A stretch of 64,000 nucleotides of DNA from Tridacna crocea (lineage: Eukaryota > Mollusca > Bivalvia > Cardiida > Cardiidae), in contig OX031066.1 of the NCBI GenBank assembly GCA_943736015.1, forward strand, positions 11,412,245 to 11,476,244. The letters are read 5' to 3'. The translations under genes and the position numbers were made by a program. Below are positions 56,251 through 64,000 of this stretch, in pieces (within the stretch, counting starts at the first letter, position 1; each line of letters starts with the position of its first letter). The notes under the pieces are model-generated. The model was not told where the DNA came from. It ran no database searches and worked only from the letters and a program-made list of their open reading frames with translations.

Positions 56251-58266
56251 TACACTCTTCTTTAATAAGACAGTCAGTGCAGAGAATTCAGCACGTTCCT
56301 AGATTTTCTATACTCCACTTTAAGATAGCCAGTACAAAGAACTTACCATTTCAGTTCCTAGATTTTCTACACTCCACTTAAAGAGAGCCAGTACAATGAA
56401 CTAACCATTTCAGTTCCTAGATTTTCTACACTCTACTTTAAGATAGTCAGAACAAAATATTTAGCATTTTAGTTCTTGCATTTTCTACACTTCACTTAAA
56501 GATAGTCATAAAAAGAAATTACCATTTTAGTTCTAAATTTCCTAAACCCCGCTTTCAGATAGCCAGTACAAAGAACTTACCTTTTAAGTTCCTACAATTT
56601 CTTCACTCCACTTTTAGATTGCCAGTACAAAGAACTTACCATTTAGTTCCTAGATTTCTACACTCTTTTTTATTAAAGTCAGCAAAAAGAATTGAACGCT
56701 TTAGTTCCCAGATTTTCTACACTCCAGTATAACATAGCCAGTACAAAGATCTTAAATTATTAGTTCCTAGATCCTACACTCCACCTTTAGATAGCCAGTA
56801 CAAAGAACTTATCATTTTAGTTCCTAATTTTCTGCACTCCACTGTAAGATAGCCAGTACAAAGAACTTACATTACAAGTTCCTAAATTTTCTGCACTCTA
56901 CTTTAAGGTAGTCAGTTCAAATAATCGAGCATGCTCCTAGATTTTCCACACTCCTCCTTAAAATAGCCAATGTAAGACTTTTTACCATTTTAGTTCCTAG
57001 ATTTCCTTCACACTACTTTAAGAAAGTCACTGCAAAGAATTGCGCATTTTAGTTTCTAGATTTTTAAGATTTAAGATGGCCAGTACAAAGAACTTACCAT
57101 TCTAGTTCCGAGATTTCTACATTCTTCTTTAAGGTAGTCAGTACAAGGAATTAACCGTTTTAGTTCCTAGATCTTCTACACGTCACAGCCAGAACAAAAA
57201 AGTAACATTATTAGTTTCTAGATTTTCTACACTAAACTTTAAGATAGCCAGTACTAAGAACTTACCATTTTAGTTCCTAGAATTTCTACACTCTATTTTA
57301 AGATAGTCAATACAAAATATTTAGCATTTCGGTTCCCGGATTTTCTATACACTACTTTAATATACTCATTGCAAAGAATTGTGCATTTTAGTTGTTTCTA
57401 GATGTTCAAGATTTTAGATAGCCAGAACAAAGAAATTACCATTTTAGTTCCTAAAATTTCTACACTCCACTTATAGATAGCCTGTGCAAAGAACTTACCA
57501 TTTTAGTTCCTAGATTTTCTACACATCTTATTTTGATAGCCAGTACAAAGAACTTACCATGGTAGTTCTTAGATTTTCCACACTCTACATTAAGATAGTC
57601 AGTTCAAAGAATTGAGCATTTTAGGTCTTAGATTCTCTACACTCCACCTTAAGATAGCCAGTACAAAGACCAGGTCCAAGATTTGTAAAGAATTTACAAT
57701 TTTATATCCTATACTTTTTATACACTCTACTTTACGATAGTCTGTACAAAGAACTTACGCCTTTAGTTCCTCACTCCACTTTAAGATAGCCAGTACAAAG
57801 AACTTATCATTTTAGTTCCTAGATTTTCTACACTCCACTGTAAGATAGTCGGTACAACGAATTGAGCATTGTACATAGTTCCTAGATTTTCTGTACTCTA
57901 CTTAAAGATAGCCAGTACAAAGAACTTCCCATTTTAGTTCCCAGATAACACTCCCCTTTAAGATAGCCAGTACAAGGAATTGGGATTTTAGTTCTTAGAT
58001 TTTCTACGCTACGCTTTTAGACTGCCAGAACAAAGAACTTACTATTTTAGTTCCTAGATTTTCTTCATTCTACTTTCTGATAGTCAGTTCAAAGGATTGA
58101 GCATTTTAGTTCCAAAATTTTCTACACTCTACTTTAAGATGGTCGGTACAATGAATTCCGCATTTCAATTTCTTGATTTTCTACACTCCATGACTTTCTG
58201 CACTTCACTTTAAGATAGTTAAATAAAGAACTTACCATATTAGTTCCTAGATTTTCTCTACCCAGT

Positions 58267-58491
58267 TTAACCCTTCACCAAACAAACCCTGGTTTTCACG
58301 CCCCTGGGAAAGAAGGCTTTTAAAAACTTTTTGACAAAAGAAGAAAATGCTTATAACTAATATTTTTTTCCATTTCACACACTGTTTTCTACTCTATCAG
58401 AGACCTAAAACTTTTACTATCTCTGAGGGTGTCTTTTGCAGATGCTCTTAGTTTCGTAAAGTCTAAAATTTGTCATTTGGGAAAGGGTTAA
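58267..58491 (+). mobile_element. TTAA MITE, subfamily 1, inside the satellite
   Basis: 'cccagtTTAACCCTTCACC' to 'GGGAAAGGGTTAAGATAGCA': again the element sits in the TTAA of the satellite string CTTTAAGATAG. The palindrome is more decayed than in the other satellite insertion, suggesting an older event. Confidence 0.9.
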
Positions 58492-58836
58492 GATAGCAAG
58501 TAGATACCAAATACTGAACATTTTAGCTTTGGACAGCAAGTATGAAGAATTTAACGTTTTAGTTATTAGATTTTCTACACTCTACTTTAAGATAAGCAGT
58601 TTACAGAATTGAGCATTTTAGTTCCTATCTAGAATGTCTACATTACTTATAGATAGCCAGTGTAAAGAACTTACCGTTTTTATTCCTAGATTCCTACACT
58701 CTACTTTAAGATAATCAGTATAAAGAATGGAGTATTTTAGTTCCTAGAATTGCTACACTACACTTATAGATAGCCAGTGTAACGAACTTACCGTTTTAGT
58801 TCCTAGATTTTCTACACTACACTTTAAGATAGCCAG

Positions 58837-59264
58837 CGAGCCTTTCACAAACGTCACATTTGTTTCTGTGGGACGAAATCGTGGTGGATAACCTCGTCTG
58901 TGGAAGCCTGAAGATAGAAAAGGGACACATAGAAGTTCAGAAGATCCTTAGGAGTTCTAATATGCAACGGTACGATGAAACATAGAGTTAGGAGTCATGG
59001 TTAAAGTTTCAATATAGATACAGACCTTTTTATAAGATTAAGAAACATTATTAAAATGAATAAAATGTTAAAGTTCGGGGAATTATTCATGCCCTTACTT
59101 TCACCTTGACAGTCAATTAAGATTGGATTTGGAAACCCACAAATACATATCCTGCATAAATAAGTTGCCCACGCAAAGTGTGACGACGATGTGGAAGAGG
59201 TTTGAATTCAATCATCTGATCCTCTCTCCACCAATCAGGTGGCTTGTCTCAGGATTTAAATTTG
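58837..59264. other. Non-coding stretch after the satellite
   Basis: Nothing recognised. The short frames here have no support. Confidence 0.45.
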
Positions 59265-59565
59265 ATTCACCAAACGAAATAACTTTTTACTCGCCCAAAC
59301 TGAAAGCATTTCTTCAGTTTACTTCGAAAACCTCGTAACTACAGCTTGTAACAAGCTGTAGTTACGAGGTTTGCGAAGTAAACGGACGATTTGCAAAAGA
59401 CAAGTTAAATTTAAATCAAAAGATTGGTTTCTTGGTAGAAAACATTGTAGGAATGGCCCTGAGAAAACAGTTTATCAGCATTTTGTAATCAGTTTTCCCC
59501 ATTTTTCCCCCCAATTCTTCTCTCAAAATCTGTAAAACTTGGCATTGTTGTCCAGGGTTAATAAT
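59265..59565. mobile_element. Foldback unit inside a decayed TTAA MITE
   Basis: The arm 'gtttacttcgaaaacctcgt', 'aactacagcttgt' is followed at once by its inverse, 'acaagctgtagttacgaggt', 'ttgcgaagtaaac', with one mismatch over about 33 bp (59309-59374). Around it are family traces of the TTAA MITE: 'caaactgaaagcatttcttc' on the left, 'gtagaaaacattgtaggaat' near 59437, and 'tccagggttaa' at 59552-59562. The right arm plus flank also occurs alone at 18565-18612. Confidence 0.7.
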
Positions 59566-60659
59566 GGCTGGTTAAATGTTTGTTAAATTACTGGCCGCGA
59601 ATGTCAATAAATTTTGAACTTCCAACGTCTGTAGCTTCGTAAAATTATGAGAACCGGAAACCTATATATGTATAGGCAAAAGGATGAAAAAGGCTGCATA
59701 ATAAAAGGCCACTTCCAGTACATGTATTCAAGAAAAGTATGTCGAATACTAAGTATGGAGGGACCAGACAAGAGAATTCTGTTAGCCTCTCTACCTACAC
59801 ATTCACAGACAGACATATTTTATATATATCTGTAACAATATACGGTGTTATTTTCTATTTCTCAATCCCGAGTTGGAAATTTCGGGGTTACTTTATGAGG
59901 TAATTTCCGGTCGAGTTATGGGACACCTGGGACCGTGTCTCGGTAAATTGAAACTGTCACGCGAAGTTTATCGTTACGCGAGCGAAATACCAGCCACAGA
60001 GCTTGTAATCTATATTATACTACTAGTGTAATGAAATATACATTTTCAGTTTTGGGAACAGATGAATGTAACAAATTATACACCTTTTCAAAGGAGAAAA
60101 CCAAAAAAAAAAGCTGGACAGTTAGATAGAAAATGAGATTGTACAGATTCTTGCCCATATCCTGCTAAATAACTAAAATGAAATTTTCAATCGAAAGCAA
60201 AAACCTAAAAATTGCTATTTGAAACCTATATTTTTGGGAATAAATATATCCTTACCAGACAGTGGAGATCCAAGACCAGACTGCACATTCTGTGCAAGCT
60301 GGTCTTGGATCCAAACTGTCTGCGAAAGGTCAGCGAGTCGTTCTCTGCAGCCTAAAGGTTAAAGTCAAATTGTGGTAAATATTGTTCGCATACGATATCG
60401 CCCTAAAAATGAAAAACAAAATGTTAATAGGCACACAGATTGCATGTCTAGTGCCAACAGAAACCTTTGCTCTGAAATAAATTAAAAAGTGTCAATGAAC
60501 GATGAAGAAATAAAAAGCTACTGAATCCACAGAGAACTAAACAAGTGAAATAAAAAAAAAAAACGAGGTTTTTACATATATTTTTTTTTTTCAAAGAATA
60601 GCCCTTGTACAGGTTATGGATAGTCACGCAGATCATCGCGACCTCACTGAAATAAAGTT
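59566..60659. other. Non-coding stretch with one family B palindrome
   Basis: A family B hairpin lies at 60250-60335 ('ccagacagtggagatccaag', 'ggtcttggatccaaactgtc'), with the conserved 'gcgaaaggtcagcgagtcg' to its right. The overlapping opposite-strand frames near 59604-59835 come from one AT-rich open stretch and have no recognisable product. Confidence 0.5.
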
Positions 60660-63600
60660 AAAAATCAACACTTTTTTCGTTTTCAATATCCTTAGGGACA
60701 CCTTTTTAACATATGTAAAGTAGGACGAAATCGGAGGATATGAAATTTGATTTTTTAAGCTTTTTTAAATTCCTATGAATTTTGCCATTTTAAACTTTAT
60801 TACAGCTCATCTCGCAAGTTTTACATGTCAGTCCTACTCAATTTTGCTCTTGAAAGTAACAGTAAAACCCACTGACAACTTGTTACAACCTGCCCACCAT
60901 GATTTACATATAAGGCAGCATCCCTTTTGTCAATTTACTTCTACATTGGAGTTGGTTTACCCCATCCACCAATACAAAGGGAGGGACCACTGTATATATA
61001 CAGTAAACTAAGGTTGGACAGTTGAAATGGTTAATCTATATTTTTATTTGAATAGTTTTTTGTTTGTTGAAATACTGATTAGTACTTCAGACTATATTTT
61101 GCTCTTTAATTGTACAGAAACTTATCGGTAACACTTTGTTAAGGTACATGTAGGGGACCCGTAATATTTCTATTGCAGCATGGCATAAAACTTCTTGACA
61201 TTTGATAAAGACAGATCTATATACATATAAAGCTTTTGCACATTTTTAATTGACCAGAAATTCCTCTGATACATTTGCTTGTCTCCAGAAAGGGAGGTAA
61301 TTATCACATATCTTTGTAGTGAGAATAGGCTGGTTTTAGATTTATAAATGATAAGTCCAGGAAGGACAAAAATTAAAAAGTGGCTCGGTGAAAGTAGTAC
61401 AATAATACTCATTTTTAATGTTAGCAAATCTTGTAGGATAATAATATAGTAGAAATGATTGTTTTTTATTACGGGTCCACTACGTTAAGTGGAATAAATT
61501 TGGTGTTGAAGAAGCGAAAAGGTAGTTTTGCGGTCCGAATTTAATATACCCATTTGACTGCCAATCCACATAATCGTTGCATGCTAATGATCATGTGACA
61601 TTCCACCTTTATTTTGCAAATTAGCATGAAAACTAGATTTACAATAAATCATAGGCTACGTATCCGTGTAAGACAATACCACAAAAGGCCTCTTTTAGTA
61701 TTCTTCCTACAAATGGATACGTTAGCAGATACTGACTTACTCTTTACAGATATTAAGTACAGAGTTCCACAGAGATACACTCGGGATATTTCCATTTGTG
61801 TTGCAAATGAAATTATCATCAAAATAATATGTAAATCTTTTTATATTTTAGCATTGTATGATAAAGAAAAGAATTTGTAGAAATATGATACGTCATGATT
61901 GTCTGTCCTCATTTCACTTGCAAGATGTAACTTGGATAGAAAAAATTATCAAACATGTTTGTTTCACTGGACTTGTGAATTTTACTGTTCTTCAGGTGTC
62001 TAAAGTTTAGTGAACCCTACATGGATAATTGAACTTTTCAGAATTTTTTCCCATCATCTCCACCTGCCACTCATGGTGATAAAAAAAAAATCACCCATTT
62101 TGTAACCATTCTGAAATTCCGCAGAACAACCCATTATCATTTCGTCTCTGTTCACAGGACAAAGGGCCGAGGATCTGAAATTGCACCGACCTTACTCGTA
62201 CACATGTATATAATCCATCAGAATCCAATATAAATGTACATAGCGTTTTCCTATTTCCAAGAGAGAGTGTACATGGTTCATGGGCGTTTTTAATGGCACG
62301 GTCACAAATTAGAAACTGCCAACGGACAGTGCGCCTTTATCCGGAATCGGGGCAGAATGGGATTGCAGCAGCCCAGCGGCAGTTGCAAATGAACAAGAAC
62401 AGCTGAATTTTTTGTCAGTAGACAGAGTTTGTTGGAGGTTAAGGTACAACTTAACAGTTAACAGCAACAACAACAACGACAAAACTCACATAATCCGGTC
62501 ATCTTTTCAAATAGGCACTGCCTTTTATTTATTGTCAGGGTATCAGGCGATTTCTCTGCAGGCAGCAGGCAGCAGAAGTCTTGTCTGACTGGAGGGGCCA
62601 GGCTTACATGTAACTAATGAAAGTTGAGATTCCAAATTCTCTATTGTCGGGATTTTGTTTGTATTATAATTAGAAGAAACATTCTTTTGAAAAGGAGGCA
62701 GTGTGGAGCGTTTCTTCGGCAAAGAAGAAACATACTTCTTGCCACAGTAGTTTACATTGGGAAAGCTGGAGAAGCCCACGAAGAAAGCTCTGTTTAAATG
62801 AAAGCCTTGCTCTAATGTGGGAGTCATGAGTAGATTCCAAGTCATAACTTCACCTGAAACTAGATAAGATTCTTGAGGTTCTCGAAAGGTTGGCGCCTGG
62901 TTTAAACTGGCCAAGAATCTGCGCTTCTTGGCAAATTATATTCTTACAGCAGTCTTGCCATTGGCTTTACCTTGTCCTTCTTTGCTGGTATTTTTATCAT
63001 TAGTAGTCGATATTAAAGTACTGATAGACTGAAGTAACCTAGATGGTCTCAGTGCACTTACATCCTAGTTCACACACGGAGATCAGCTAACATATTCACC
63101 ACGCGGACGTCATTCGATTGTCAGAAGGTCACCCATTCCAATACCACCTAGCATTCTAAACTGCTTGTTTCCAAACTTGGTTGAAAATTATCAAACGATT
63201 CTTTTATTTGATATCTACCCTACTTCATCATCAAAGAACTAGATTTGGCTGGTTGCATGATGTCTCTGTTTGAAATTATTAGAGCTTTAAGTGTCTCCTT
63301 GGTAACACTGTCGCAGATATTGTCGTACCTCTGTAGATACTCTGCTTTCATAACGTCAGCTTTTATACAGATGTACTTTAGCATTCATTGCATGGTTTGT
63401 AACTCATCAATTAGTCTTTTCTACATGTATATATAAGATATGTCCGAGGCATGTGTCTACTGGTTGGCTAGGAAACATTTTACCATAGTGCACACCTAAA
63501 TTCAAAAGATGCGGTAGAACCGTAATTATTTTAAAAAAATGCCCGATGTCATTTAGTTATCATAAAACAACTGTTGGCATTTTTTTATTAAGAGTAGATT

Positions 63601-64000
63601 TTGCACAACCCTCGCTTATGGCTTTTGAACACGTGCATGCAAATATCATTTGCATAACTTGGAAAGTGAGTCACGTATCAACTTTGACAGGCACCAATCA
63701 CAAAACCAGTATTGTGGATTTTTCTTAACTTAAAATGGCAACGAATTGGATAAGAAATTGTTGTTGGAATTCAAAATAAGATAAGAAAAAGAACATTATA
63801 TGGTCGAAAAAAGAAACCTTAAAGTTGGATCTTTGTATGTGTGGGTTACAAATCTAATTTATAAGACTTACAATAATTGGTTCAGCTTTGCGTGAATACA
63901 TCTGTGGGAGTACTTTTGTTTAACCTTTAATTGACTTAATATGCCCCTGCAGTTGATAGCAGTATTTTTACCTTTTATTAAAATATTAAAATAGTGTTTC
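60660..64000 (-). mobile_element. Long element F, copy 2 (cut by window end)
   Basis: The reverse complement matches 20340-23265 almost continuously. Shared blocks include 'gtaggacgaaatcggaggat', 'ctactcaattttgctctt', 'ggagggaccactgtatatat', 'gttggaggttaaggtac', 'accatctaggt' and 'ctgcaggggcatat'. Left of about 60660 the match stops, and the outermost inverted end seen in copy 1 ('tagtccagtcaaa') is not present. The element continues past the window. Short matching frames in both copies are translations of shared repeat sequence. Confidence 0.85.
62543..63010 (-). pseudogene. Frame shared by both F copies, unknown product
   Basis: On the minus strand a frame runs through KEGQGKANGKTAVRI, one TAA stop, then RFLASLNQAPTFREPQES, EVMTWNLLMTPTLEQGFHLN, PPFQKNVSS and NKIPTIENLESQ to a stop near 62543. 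The copy at about 21390-21840 has the same residues and the same internal TAA but an extra frameshift after NRAFFV. The common stop means the reading frame was already broken, or spliced, before the two copies separated. I do not recognise the sequence. It may be a captured exon or the decayed coding part of the element. Confidence 0.4.

Larger units (their letters stand above)
51675..58836 (+). repeat. 59-bp satellite array, about 100 monomers, with three insertions
   Basis: The monomer consensus is about 59 bp: TTAGTTCCTAGATTTTCTAC, then ACTCCACTTTAAGATAGCCA, then GTACAAAGAACTTACCATT. Two variants intermingle: type 1 with 'agccagtacaaagaacttacc' and type 2 with 'agtcagtacaaagaattgagc'. A longer repeat of about 1.2 kb is superimposed (see findings). 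The array is broken at 53428-53656 and 58267-58491 by TTAA MITEs and at 55430-56250 by a 0.8-kb insert, and continues across each. Monomers differ by some 10-20% by eye, so the array is not newly amplified. No coding role is visible. Confidence 0.95.

Noticed and set aside
51675..58836. CRISPR array (regular repeats with spacers)
   Set aside because: Whole 59-bp units are repeated without unique spacers, the DNA is animal, and no cas genes are present. It is a satellite.

Overview
This is an AT-rich stretch of animal nuclear DNA, almost certainly from a mollusc and most likely a bivalve. Three things point there: (1) split genes with standard GT-AG splice sites and kilobase introns; (2) dispersed repeats familiar from molluscan genomes, namely elements ending in a GAGCAC(N)GTGCTC hairpin next to GCTCACC, repeats built around 'gacctagtgacttgac', and tRNA-derived SINEs with a conserved 'ATTAAACCGAGGTCCCGTGT' block or an (AATC)n tail; (3) no operons, bacterial gene density or ribosome-binding sites. 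The species cannot be fixed from the sequence. Almost all short open frames are spurious, and many are simply translations of palindromic repeats.

The only gene I can name is on the minus strand between about 48.9 and 38.5 kb. Three clear exons and one probable 27-nt microexon join in phase to encode the second half of a V-type Ig domain and a complete second Ig domain ending in VLNG. This two-Ig layout matches the invertebrate Dpr / zig-8 neuronal cell-surface family. The 5' exons (signal peptide, first half of Ig1) and the 3' exon (membrane anchor) were not found. Two further possible plus-strand exons with good splice sites but no recognised family lie at 18.05 and 25.0 kb.

The rest is repeats. 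0-16 kb is dense with short palindromic elements: a family of about 230 bp with TTAA target duplications and CCC-starting ends (piggyBac-like MITEs, two subfamilies) and two other palindrome families. A 351-bp element occurs twice with clear, different 10-bp target duplications (7.9 and 40.3 kb) and a third time split by a long element (19.2-23.4 kb). That long element has a second, inverted copy at 60.7-64.0 kb. At 43.2-46.6 kb, inside the large Dpr-like intron, is a head-to-head pair of hairpin-ended elements whose cores are tandem repeats of about 166 bp; a related one lies at 30.8-31.4 kb. A dead mariner/Tc1-type transposase lies at 47.7-48.15 kb.

From 51.7 to 58.8 kb there is a satellite array of about 100 copies of a 59-bp monomer, with two monomer types, a higher-order repeat of about 1.2 kb, two TTAA-element insertions and one 0.8-kb insertion with an (ATT)n tail. 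On the minus strand many monomers carry a consensus 5' splice site. This array and the TTAA-element insertions that date it are the most distinctive parts of the window.
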